From assembly GCA_958299035.1 (NCBI GenBank), contig CATQJL010000316.1:43645585-43709584 (forward strand): 64,000 nt of DNA, written 5' to 3'. Of this stretch, positions 54,115 to 64,000 are shown piece by piece. How positions within the stretch are numbered: the stretch's first letter is position 1; each line of letters opens with the position of its first letter. The notes under the pieces are model-generated. The model did not search any database. It was not told where the DNA came from and worked only from the letters and a program-made list of their open reading frames with translations. Source of the stretch: Cylicocyclus nassatus. Its lineage: Eukaryota; Nematoda; Chromadorea; Rhabditida; Strongylidae. Both the position numbers and the translations under genes were made by a program.

Positions 54115-56077
54115 GGTGGGTCCGAAAGTTCGTGCCGTTTTTTGGACCTTTTCTGAAATCATTAAAAACGAAGAGAAACAGATCGCTTTAACAGCATCCA
54201 ATGCAAAATTTCTTCCTCTTTTCAGCAGCTATGTTCATTTTGTAAATGCTTCGACGGCCGCTGAGATAATTGCCGAGAACTAGAACCCTTGATTTTTACA
54301 ATACCTAAGTTACACTATTTTTAGAACTTTCATTTTAGGCTTCAAATGGTGCTCTAATAACCATCTGATAGGGCAAACCTTTTTCATTAATGCAATTTGC
54401 ACTTCTCTGGCATGCGTACTGGAATTACCAAAATATTTTTTCTGAAATAAACCAATTTTATATTTGGCTCATTCTGGCCTCGCAAAACCAGACATTGAAC
54501 AGTTTAGGTACCATTCGATGCATCGTTTCCTTCTCTTATTGAAGGCTACCTTTTCTTCGCGAAATATGCCACTTTTGCAGACAAAATTGCTGTACTTTCC
54601 AATTTTACGTGTGCGCAAGGTTGTAGTCGAAATGACAAAATCTGTCCGATTTAACGCCGTAATCACTCATTTATTAGGTTGTAAAGAAAGTTCCCGGGCA
54701 CATGCGGAAATTTTTTTTAAATCGCTGTAACTTCATGCAGATTGAATCTTTTTTAAAGCCACATACTTCATCACAAAGACAATTTTGTCCACAACATATG
54801 TTTGTCTTGCCGACTTCTCAGCACCTCACTGCGGTCCACCAGCATGCGCAGAAGGGAAAAGGTCGCCGCGAAAAGTGGCCTATTTGTGCAGGATTATCTC
54901 AGGCATGATGAGAGCTGGAGAGGCTAGATAATGTTTTTACATAGAGAACTGCTGGGGCTGTTATGGGGACCATTCGAATTTTTTAAGTACCACCTGCAAA
55001 AAAATTTTTTCCAGGAAGTTTGAAAAATCGACCTTTTTTCGCCATGCACCATTTTTCGAGTAAGTGACTTTGAAGTCTTCTAGTTCTGCACAGAAAGGAC
55101 CAAATTTTTGATTACTGGAAACATTGTTAGGGTAATGCCTTGCACATCTTTTGGACCCATCATCCAGGCGGGGCGATCCCCGCAAAAGCGACGCCAGTTG
55201 CGAAAATAGTTGCAGTCCGATGCAAGTTCGACAGCTTGTAAGTTCTAAGCGCAAATCGCAGAACTCGAGTGCAGCTGCGGGTCAGAAGTTAACAGGCTTT
55301 CCAATCAAATCACCCATAATTTGGACGAAATTCTTTAAACTGCACGAAAAAATGGCCGTGAAAAGAAAATTTGTTAAATTTTTGTGGTTGGAAAAAATTC
55401 CCTTCTTGACGTGCAGTCAAGCATGGTCTTGGCAGATCTTGGCAGATCTTGGCATCGATAAAAGTCAGAATGCTTGTTGAAAACTTTAGGCTTCCCTCTA
55501 TTGAACAGTATAAAACACTGTGTTTTTGTGTGAAAGTCCGACCGAGCGCTGAAAAAATCCGTTTGAAAATGAATTTTCCAAAAGTGCCCGGGAACTTTCT
55601 TTACAACCTAATACTTCGTAACACTAGTGAGTAATAGAATAGTATAATATTAACCAAGTTTTAGAACTTTAGTATTTTGAGGATTTCGAAGTGTTTGGTG
55701 CAATGTTGTATTGCGCCACTATTTCATGAATCTATGCTCTAGTAAAATAATTCAGCAAGATTCTAAAGAGAAAGCTGAGAAAGTGCAAAAAATTGCAATA
55801 ATTTGAAAAAGGTCTGCCCTTCAGATGGTTATTAGAGTAGCTTCAGAAGCCTAAAATGAAAGTTCTAAAAATTAGCGAAACTTAGACATGGTAAAAATCA
55901 AGGGTTCTAGTTCTCGGCAATTATCTCAGCGGCCGTCGAAGCATTTACAAAATGAACATAGCTGCTGGAAAGAGGAAGAAATTTTGCACTGGATGTTGTT
56001 AAAGCGATTTGTCTATCGTCGTTTTTAATGATTTTAGAAAAGGTCCAAAAAACGGCACGAACTTTCGGACCTACCCA
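54115..56077. mobile_element. About 2-kb long-TIR MITE (GGGTCCGAAAGTTCGTGCCG ends), left arm
   Basis: The ends GGGTCCGAAAGTTCGTGCCG and the inverse of GGTCCGAAAGTTCGTGCCGT lie within about 270-bp inverted arms (54115-54385 and 55810-56077), sharing AGCAGCTATGTTCATTTTGT and GACGGCCGCTGAGATAATTG. The arms enclose a second element (54677-55608). The mirror copy is at about 58905-60875. TSD is probably TA but the right end is eroded. Confidence 0.7.
54677..55608. mobile_element. 932-bp nested MITE with TA duplication, left arm
   Basis: The ends GGTTGTAAAGAAAGTTCCCG and the inverse CGGGAACTTTCTTTACAACC are flanked by TA (54675-54676, 55609-55610). It is nested in the element 54115-56077. The mirror copy is at 59374-60310. 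Frames inside it (for example 55151-55480) are unsupported. Confidence 0.8.
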
Positions 56078-56095
56078 ATAAATCCCATAACGCAT

Positions 56096-56783
56096 TAGGT
56101 TGTCCTGAAAGTTCTATCGCTTCATTTCAAAAATTTTAACTTGGCGATATCTTGACGTGTTTGCTTCTTTGTAATTTTTTTTAGAAATATTAAGTTTTTT
56201 TGTTAATACCATCTTACAGTTTCAATAATTTCTGATTGCAGAGATGAAATTGGAAAAAGAAGGCCATATAAAATGGAAAAAAGCTTATATAAGCCTTGAT
56301 CATTTTGAGTTGGATCGCCAAGAATGTGAAACGCTGCAGAAAGCCTGAATTCCTTCGTGCATAAGTTTATCGACGTACTGTTTCCAGCTAAAAAAAATAT
56401 ATTTTTTTGTAAAAAGTTATGTTTTTCGAAAAAGTCCCAAATTGATTAGTTTTGGTGTTTTCTGCAGTAATCGAAGTTCAACATTCTTACAGAGACGTCA
56501 AAAACAGCACAAACTCTCCTCGTTTTCGGAAATAGTAGGTACTAAAAATTAAGTACCAAAGATTTTTTCTCTGCAACGTCTCAGTTCACTGGCAAACTAA
56601 CCTTAAGTGGTTCTTCCATGTATATCTCTGCAGTCAGAGCCTATCAAAAGCTCTAAGATAATTTTGAAAGTAAAAGACTTATTCTTTCTAACAAAATCAA
56701 AAAGAGGAAAATCCAATGAGATATCGAAAAGTTATAAATTTCCAAAAATGAAACAACAGAATGTTTGGGAAGACTCAATATTA
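56096..56783 (+). mobile_element. TA-target MITE (GGTTGTCCTGAAAGTTC end), left arm
   Basis: It starts TTAGGTTGTCCTGAAAGTTC and matches 35099-35660 in layout: ATCTCTGCA and CTGCAGAGAT-type segments inverted around about 56450, with CGTTTTCGGAAATAGTAGG. The right end near 56783 is eroded. The mirror copy ends at about 58883. Confidence 0.6.
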
Positions 56784-57139
56784 TGATTTGAGCTAGAAGT
56801 CTATATAAACTCACTTTCGTTAAGAAAGTAGAAATCAGAAGTGCATTTCAAAAACTGGTGAAAGGAAGAAAGGAAAAAAGAGAAAAAAGAAACTTCTAGA
56901 AAGGAAGTAGCTGTGACAAAAAATCAGTGAGATGGAAAGTGTTGGCTTAGTGTGACAAGATTTTGACAATCCACTAGGAAAGCAATGGAAATTCAAGATA
57001 ATTCAAGACTGATACATTCGAATCAAACTTATTCATCAACGCTGTTTCAGAAATCCGTCAACCCGATAGTCAAAATGTCGACATCTGCGGAAAATTTGCA
57101 GTGTGAGCTAATGACTTACTGGACATTATCAAATATATA

Positions 57140-57833
57140 CAGGGTGTCCGTAAAGTATGTATACACTGTTTGATCGTTGATATCTCTCTTCACAACAAGT
57201 CTTTTGCCTTGCTTTAGGCACCATTTTGTAGAGCTGGCTTCAACTTAGATTTACAGTACAGAACGAATCACCCATCTCTCTTCATTACTGTAGGATTACG
57301 GTAGAAACTTCAAAGAGGGTTTTGGGCCGTGTAAAGCCATATTTTCCCTCAGAAAGAAAAGAAAACAGCCTGAAAACTTTTACACTAGGCTAATTAGAGT
57401 TGCTGATTCTAACTGTAAAGTTCCCAACTTATTATGATGTTTCATTGAAGAGTTATGCCGGGTAAGAGGTAGCGGCCATTTTTTCAATGTTCCTAAAAAG
57501 TGCGGTTACACCGCTTAGAAAGCTTCGCAATCCTGAGAATACTTGAGTATTGAACTCAGCGCCCATAAAAACCCTATAACACAAGTTTTCGCATTTTTTT
57601 TGAAAAATTTTGGGACGGCAGCTTTTTCCACATTAACACCATATGTTTCTTTCTTTCTTTCTCAAGTTTCTACCGTAATCCTACAGTAACGAAGGGCGGT
57701 CGGTGATCCGCTCCATACTGTAATCTAAGTTGAAGCCAGCTCTACAAAACGGTGCCTAAATCAAGGCAAAAGACTTGTTGGGAAGAAACATATTAACGAT
57801 CAAACAGTGTATACATACTTTACGGACACCCTG
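57140..57833. mobile_element. 694-bp long-TIR MITE at the centre of the 11-kb palindrome
   Basis: The ends CAGGGTGTCCGTAAAGTATG and its inverse are flanked by TA (57138-57139, 57834-57835). The inverted arms are about 170 bp, and the loop about 350 bp. The family is the same as 31898-32576 (shared GTGTCC, ACACTGTTTGRTCGTTRATA, TTAGATTTACAGTA, TACTGTAGGATTACGGTA). The flanks TCAAATATA-TA-TATATTTGA form a perfect dyad if the element is removed. Confidence 0.9.
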
Positions 57834-59373
57834 TATATATTTGATAATGTCCAGTAAGTCATTAGCTCACACTGCAAATTTTCCGCAGATGTCGACATTT
57901 TGACTATCGGGTTGACGGATTTCTGAAACAGCGTTGATGAATAAGTTTGATTCGAATGTATCAGTCTTGAATTATCTTGAATTTCCATTGCTTTCCTAGT
58001 GGATTGTCAAAATCTTGTCACACTAAGCCAACACTTTCCATCTCACTGATTTTTTGTCACAGCTACTTCCTTTCTAGAAGTTTCTTTTTTCTCTTTTTTC
58101 CTTTCTTCCTTTCACCAGTTTTTGAAATGCACTTCTGATTTCTACTTTCTTAACGAAAGTGAGTTTATATAGACTTCTAGCTCAAATCATAATATTGAGT
58201 CTTCCCAAACATTCTGTTGTTTCATTTTTGGAAATTTATAACTTTTCGATATCTCATTGGATTTTCCTCTTTTTGATTTTGTTAGAAAGAATAAGTCTTT
58301 TACTTTCAAAATTATCTTAGAGCTTTTGATAGGCTCTGACTGCAGAGATATACATGGAAGAACCACTTAAGGTTAGTTTTGCCAGTGAACTGAGACGTTG
58401 CAGAGAAAAAATCTTTGGTACTTAATTTTTAGTACCTACTATTTCCGAAAACGACGGAGAGTTTGTGCTGTTTTTGACGTCTCTGTAAGAATGTTGAACT
58501 TCGATTACTGCAGAAAACACCAAAACTAATCAATTTGGGACTTTTTCGAAAAACATAACTTTTTACAAAAAAATATATTTTTTTTTAGCTGGAAACAGTA
58601 CGTCGATAAACTTATGCACGAAGGAATTCAGGCTTTCTGCAGCGTTTCACATTCTTGGCGATCCAACTCAAAATGATCAAGGCTTATATAAGCTTTTTTC
58701 CATTTTATATGGCCTTCTTTTTCCAATTTCATCTCTGCAATCAGAAATTATTGAAACTGTAAGATGGTATTAACAAAAAAACTTAATATTTCTAAAAAAA
58801 ATTACAAAGAAGCAAACACGTCAAGATATCGCCAAGTTAAAATTTTTGAAATGAAGCGATAGAACTTTCAGGACAACCTAATGCGTTATGGGATTTATTG
58901 GGTAGGGTCCGAAAGTTCGTGCCGTTTTTTGGACCTTTTCTAAAATCATTAAAAACGACGATAGACAAATCGCTTTAACAACATCCAGTGCAAAATTTCT
59001 TCCTCTTTCCAGCAGCTATGTTCATTTTGTAAATGCTTCGACGGCCGCTGAGATAATTGCCGAGAACTAGAACCCTTGATTTTTTACCATGTCTAAGTTT
59101 CGCTAAATTTTAGAACTTTCATTTTAGGCTTCTGAAGCTACTCTAATAACCATCTGAAGGGGCAGACCTTTTTCAAATTATTGCAATTTTTTGCACTTTC
59201 TCAGCTTTCTCTTTAGAATCTTGCTGAATTTATTTTACTAGAGCATAGATTCATGAAATAGTGGCGCAATACAAACATTGCACCAAACACTTCGAAATCC
59301 TCAAAATACTAAAGTTCTAAAACTTGGTTAATATTATACTATTCTATTACTCACTAGTGTTACGAGAGTATTA

Positions 59374-60310
59374 GGTTGTAAAGAAAGTTCCCGGGCACTT
59401 TTGGAAAATTCATTTTCAAACGGATTTTTTTCAGCGCTCGGTCGGACTTTCACACAAAAACACAGTGTTTTATACTGTTCAATAGAGGGAAGCCTAAAGT
59501 TTTCAACAAGCATTCTGACTTTTTATCGATGCCAAGATCTGCCAAGATCTGCCAAGACCATGCTTGACTGCACGTCAAGAAGGGAATTTTTTCCAACCAC
59601 AAAAATTTAACAAATTTTCTTTTCACGGCCATTTTTTTCGTGCAGTTTAAAGAATTTCGTCCAAATTATGGGTGATTTGATTGGAAAGCCTGTTAACTTC
59701 TGACCCGCAGCTGCACTCGAGTTCTGCGATTTGCGCTTAGAACTTACAAGCTGTCGAACTTGCATCGGACTGCAACTATTTTCGCAACTGGCGTCGCTTT
59801 TGCGGGGATCGCCCCGCCTGGATGATGGGTCCAAAAGATGTGCAAGGCATTACCCTAACAATGTTTCCAGTAATCAAAAAATTTGGTTCCTTTCTGTGCA
59901 GAACTAGAAGACTTCAAAGTCACTTACTCGAAAAATGGTGCATGGCGAAAAAAGGTCGATTTTTCAAACTTCCTGGAAAAAATTTTTTTGCAGGTGGTCA
60001 CTAAAAAATTCGAATGGTCCCCATAACAGCCCCAGCAGTTCTCTATGTAAAAACATTATCTAGCCTCTCCAGCTCTCATCATGCCTGAGATAATCCTGCA
60101 CAAATAGGCCACTTTTCGCGGCGACCTTTTCCCTTCTGCGCATGCTGGTGGACCGCAGTGAGGTGCTGAGAAGTCGGCAAGACAAACATATGTTGTGGAC
60201 AAAATTGTCTTTGTGATGAAGTATGTGGCTTTAAAAAAGATTCAATCTGCATGAAGTTACAGCGATTTAAAAAAAATTTCCGCATGTGGCCCGGAACTTT
60301 CTTTACAACC
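59374..60310. mobile_element. Nested MITE, right-arm mirror copy of 54677-55608
   Basis: The ends GGTTGTAAAGAAAGTTCCCG and the inverse are flanked by TA. It differs from the left copy by small changes (for example CCGGGCACATGCGG versus the inverse CCGCATGTGGCCCGG), so the arms are not bitwise duplicates. Confidence 0.8.
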
Positions 60311-61983
60311 TAATAAATGAGTGATTACGGCGTTAAATCGGACAGATTTTGTCATTTCGACTACAACCTTGCGCACACGTAAAATTGGAAAGTACAGCAA
60401 TTTTGTCTGCAAAAGTGGCATATTTCGCGAAGAAAAGGTAGCCTTCAATAAGAGAAGGAAACGATGCATCGAATGGTACCTAAACTGTTCAATGTCTGGT
60501 TTTGCGAGGCCAGAATGAGCCAAATATAAAATTGGTTTATTTCAGAAAAAATATTTTGGTAATTCCAGTACGCATGCCAGAGAAGTGCAAATTGCATTAA
60601 TGAAAAAGGTTTGCCCTATCAGATGGTTATTAGAGCACCATTTGAAGCCTAAAATGAAAGTTCTAAAAATAGTGTAACTTAGGTATTGTAAAAATCAAGG
60701 GTTCTAGTTCTCGGCAATTATCTCAGCGGCCGTCGAAGCATTTACAAAATGAACATAGCTGCTGAAAAGAGGAAGAAATTTTGCATTGGATGCTGTTAAA
60801 GCGATCTGTTTCTCTTCGTTTTTAATGATTTCAGAAAAGGTCAAAAAACGGCACGAACTTTCGGACCCACCCTAATATTTCATGCCGAAAAATTGGCTGC
60901 GTCCGTATTTTAAAAGAGTAAAAAAGTTGGAAAGTTGCAAAACTTAGTTGCCAACATGACATATAGCAAAGCTTCTCACAAAAGTCGTCGACCGTCGCCG
61001 TTAGTGCGCTCTCAACAATTCTTTTGACCTAAGACTTTTCGAGACAACACTCTCAGCCACTCTTTATTGGATTAATTCATGTTTTCTTTCTGCCATCTCC
61101 TCAACATTCTGTAACGACAGACTTTCAAGTTTTTTGAAAGACCTTGCATGCAACGCCTACCTTCCTTTTTAGAATTTCCAAATCGAAACAACAATCGACT
61201 AATCATTTGAATGTGCTTATGATCAGCTCTTATTCGTAAGTCAGTCACACTGCATTTTGTTAAATGATTGCGTAGAAAAGATAGCGAATAGGAGCAAGCA
61301 CTCTCAGTTTAAAAAGGCATTAAACAATTGCATGCATGCTCACCGCTCCCGCTTCTCCCTATCGTTATTAATTCTAATCTTTTAAGAGTACTCTTCTTCG
61401 TTACTAGAACCGAATAGAAAAAGTTTTTTAGAATGTAGACCAGAGTGGCAGAATTCTGTTTCTTTTCATTTATCTAAAACTGATCAATACAAGAGGATCC
61501 CAAAAAAACGCAGTGCCGAACTGCATTGTCATGCACATTATCAGATGCGCTCTGATGAGCTGATCCCAAATCAACCTTCCATATCTCCTGAACGATTCTC
61601 GGAAAGAATTTGAATGTTAAAGTCAAAAGTCAAGTGTAGTCAAAAGCGTGAAGTCATCCGGATTTTGATGCATGAAAGGTGAACTGAATGAGAAAAGTGT
61701 ACACTGAAAACCATTGTGTTTTTGACTAATCGATTTCCGAAGCAGTGGCGTGCAATTTGCGGAATTTGGAAAGAGACCGCTCAGCAGATAGGAATGCTAG
61801 ATTTCGCTTCCACTCTTTCATCAAGACGCATCTAGTGATATGTATTTCATATCAGATCGCCACAACGACTTAGTATCCCTCCCTATTTGGCAACTTTTCT
61901 CTAAAAAGGGCGCCCAGAAAATATTTTGTGAGTCTTCTCTGAGAAAAGAGATAGGAGCACTTGCATGCTTGATCATTTTCAAA

Positions 61984-62893
61984 CTGATTTACCCATCTAA
62001 TGCTAAAATGATTTTCTTTTTTCAGGGAATCTTCACTCATCACGCGCGTAAGGCCAATACTCATAATTATGCGAGCACATAATCTGACTTATTTAGGTTG
62101 GTGATCGCTTTGCGGACCTGGCGACTAACGCCCACCAGGAAGTTCTGGCTGACACCATCGGTGTCAGCCAGAAGACGGTCTCCAATGCGGTGCGAGCAGT
62201 CGTCAAAGCGCTGAACAACACCCTAATCGTGCGGCACTTCATCCGCTGCCGATTAGGGGATGAGGAGTTTTGTCGTAGGAGCGCCGCGCCTTCGCCTGAA
62301 CAGGGCCTTTCCCGAACATCATCGGCGGCCGTCGACGGCAGCTGCATACGGATACAGAAGCGGCACATTCTGGCTGGCAATACTACTGCCGCAAGGGCTT
62401 TACAGCCCTAAATGTGCTGGCTGCTGTCGACGCCCACGGATGGTTTACGTACATAAATGCAAACTTTCCAGGGTCTGTCCACGATGCCAGCGTCTTCGCC
62501 GCTTCGCAGGTTAAATATGCCTACGAAGAAGATGCAGTTCCGCATGGCTACAGCTTCCTTGGAGATTCCGGATTCGCTAATGGGAATGATGTTATTACAC
62601 CCACTAGAAATCCGACATCCAGGCAGGAGATCTCCTACAACCGATGGCACTCGAAAATGCGAGTCATCGTCGAGTACACCTTCGGTATTTGGAAGGCGAA
62701 GTTCGCTAAAGCATACGATCCGTGTGGCTCCCGAGCGTGCAGCTCAAATCATCATAGCTTGCGCAGTTCTTCACAATATGATGATGGCTATGGGTGTCTA
62801 GGTCCGAGGAGACTTGGGCGCAGACTCTCAGTTCTCCGTCATCCGCCAGAAGACTGCGCGGACATTCGTGCCTACCTTGTCAGTTGTATGTAG
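61984..62893 (+). pseudogene. PIF/Harbinger transposase, right palindrome arm
   Basis: This is the inverse copy of 52093-53016 with the same domain order: helix-turn-helix TIGVSQKTVSNAVRAVVKAL (about 62145-62215), shared TGA at 62297-62299, and AVDG, GDSGFANGND and RVIVEYTFGIWKAKF blocks. It differs from the left copy by a K-to-A type change (KRKFAK versus KAKFAK), a one-base loss near 62286, a one-base gain near 62327 and a one-base loss near 62360, so frames differ in the 62280-62400 region. Any Myb-like partner would fall in the N gap. Confidence 0.85.
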
Positions 62894-63001
62894 TTTTTTT
62901 TGTTAGTGTGTTCTATATGTTTTTTTTTATTTTTCTTGCTGTTATAAAGGGTATTGTGTGCTTGTTAGACTATTGTTTAATGTTTTTCCTGATAAAGTTG
63001 A

Positions 63002-63501
63002 NNNNNNNNNNNNNNNNNNNNNNNNNNNNNNNNNNNNNNNNNNNNNNNNNNNNNNNNNNNNNNNNNNNNNNNNNNNNNNNNNNNNNNNNNNNNNNNNNNN
63101 NNNNNNNNNNNNNNNNNNNNNNNNNNNNNNNNNNNNNNNNNNNNNNNNNNNNNNNNNNNNNNNNNNNNNNNNNNNNNNNNNNNNNNNNNNNNNNNNNNNN
63201 NNNNNNNNNNNNNNNNNNNNNNNNNNNNNNNNNNNNNNNNNNNNNNNNNNNNNNNNNNNNNNNNNNNNNNNNNNNNNNNNNNNNNNNNNNNNNNNNNNNN
63301 NNNNNNNNNNNNNNNNNNNNNNNNNNNNNNNNNNNNNNNNNNNNNNNNNNNNNNNNNNNNNNNNNNNNNNNNNNNNNNNNNNNNNNNNNNNNNNNNNNNN
63401 NNNNNNNNNNNNNNNNNNNNNNNNNNNNNNNNNNNNNNNNNNNNNNNNNNNNNNNNNNNNNNNNNNNNNNNNNNNNNNNNNNNNNNNNNNNNNNNNNNNN
63501 N
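63002..63501. other. Assembly gap of 500 N
   Basis: Exactly 500 N, a conventional scaffold gap of unknown real length. Open frames spanning it are meaningless. Confidence 1.
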
Positions 63502-63526
63502 AAGCAGTGGTATCAACGCAGAGTAC
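63502..63526 (+). other. SMART/SMARTer PCR adapter sequence (contaminant)
   Basis: The first 25 bases after the gap, AAGCAGTGGTATC...GCAGAGTAC, are the well-known SMART II A / SMARTer PCR primer sequence used for cDNA amplification. Its location at the contig edge marks it as untrimmed adapter, not genome. Confidence 0.95.
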
Positions 63527-64000
63527 TCAACAACATGCCGCTCCCACTGCGAATGTACTATACAAATCTATAACGGTGCTTTACCTTGTCGGAAGTGAAT
63601 AGTGTATAATGAAATCACGTATCAGTTCGGCGATCTTCAGCACTTGCAGCAAACTTTGGTTTTGATAAGAAGTAGCGGGGCTGGATCTCATTTGCCAACT
63701 CGAGGGAATCGTCGTAGGATTCGTCTTACACTTCTCCCACTGCGGACATCGATTGCCATATTATACATGTTCCGCAGTACTTAACCGGGTTATCCGGTCG
63801 TTTGACTGCGGCCGAATTACCCGATTTTGCGTGTAAGATCATAATCTTTGAGCTCCCTCCCTTTGCAATAGTATCTCACTCGTATCGTACCTAATTTAGC
63901 ATTAGCTGGGTGTTTAAGTAGAGGAGCCAACCGTTTCGGAGTGACTTTTGGTAAAACTTATGTACTGTAATTGTTGATTTAAGTCTTAAAACACTCGCCT
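63527..64000. other. Unassigned sequence of the next contig
   Basis: No recognised gene or repeat. Given the adapter, the first part may derive from an amplified cDNA or library fragment, so its position relative to the left contig should be treated with caution. Confidence 0.4.

Larger units (their letters stand above)
52012..62975. repeat. 10.96-kb near-perfect palindrome
   Basis: Every feature from 52012 to about 57310 recurs inverted from about 57663 to 62975 (centre about 57493). The arms are about 5.3 kb, with scattered substitutions and one-base indels (roughly 1 percent by inspection). Mirror pairs include the Harbinger transposase (52093-52572 / 62414-62893) and frames 54464-54730 / 60257-60523 and 56985-57173 / 57800-57988. 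The spacer is the loop of a MITE (about 350 bp). The symmetry ends at AGACTATTG (62975), 26 bases before an N gap, and at 52012 on the left. Confidence 0.95.

Noticed and set aside
55151..59834. Frames of 75-109 codons in nested MITEs of both arms
   Set aside because: They are mirror copies inside non-coding TIR elements, without motifs.
62794..63602. Long open frames of 179-259 codons spanning the end of the window
   Set aside because: They consist almost entirely of translated N from the 500-base gap.

Overview
The window looks like a repeat-rich intergenic or heterochromatic stretch of a parasitic nematode genome, most likely a clade V strongylid (hookworm-like). The evidence is RTE-type and BEL/Pao retrotransposon debris, PIF/Harbinger transposons with their second Myb/SANT-like gene, many TA- and TWA-target MITEs, Helitrons, and SL1-type spliced-leader RNA sequences. 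Nothing is bacterial. I found no intact housekeeping gene. The only recognisable host gene is a broken copy of dihydrolipoamide succinyltransferase (DLST, E2 of 2-oxoglutarate dehydrogenase) at about 44.9-48.1 kb.

Layout. 0-1 kb is a decayed RTE-type reverse transcriptase. 1.1-17.5 kb holds two head-to-tail BEL/Pao elements on the minus strand, with gag at 17.5-15.7 and 9.7-8.8 kb and pol at 12.4-10.1 and 2.05-1.1 kb. In both, gag and pol are separated by later insertions: a Harbinger remnant and a Helitron at 2.05-8.8 kb, and several MITEs at 12.4-15.7 kb. 18.2-20.9 kb is a Helitron carrying a 1.1-kb palindrome. 20.9-30 kb is largely unrecognised AT-rich sequence with a TTAA MITE and an LTR-like block. 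30.7-33.8 kb is a 3-kb palindrome, followed by a 0.7-kb foldback element. 35-43.3 kb holds MITEs, a gag-only retroelement and a second LTR-like block. 44.9-48.1 kb is the DLST remnant. 50.5-53 kb is a Harbinger element with convergent Myb-like and transposase genes. 52.0-63.0 kb is an 11-kb near-perfect palindrome that runs into a 500-N gap. The contig after the gap begins with a SMART cDNA/PCR adapter.

The most remarkable observation is a roughly 577-bp MITE (26-bp terminal inverted repeats, TA target duplication) present three times at 35.9, 45.2 and 45.9 kb. On its minus strand it carries a complete SL1-like RNA gene: a 22-nt leader one or two bases from canonical SL1, a GT splice donor, stem-loops, an Sm-type site and a perfect 3' stem-loop with a compensatory base change between copies. 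It appears that a transposon has captured, or descends from, a spliced-leader RNA gene. The second notable pattern is that the two largest palindromes (30.7-33.8 and 52.0-63.0 kb) are each centred exactly on a member of one MITE family, inserted at the TA of the dyad.

All calls come from reading the sequence. No database search was run, and boundaries of decayed elements are approximate unless target-site duplications fix them.
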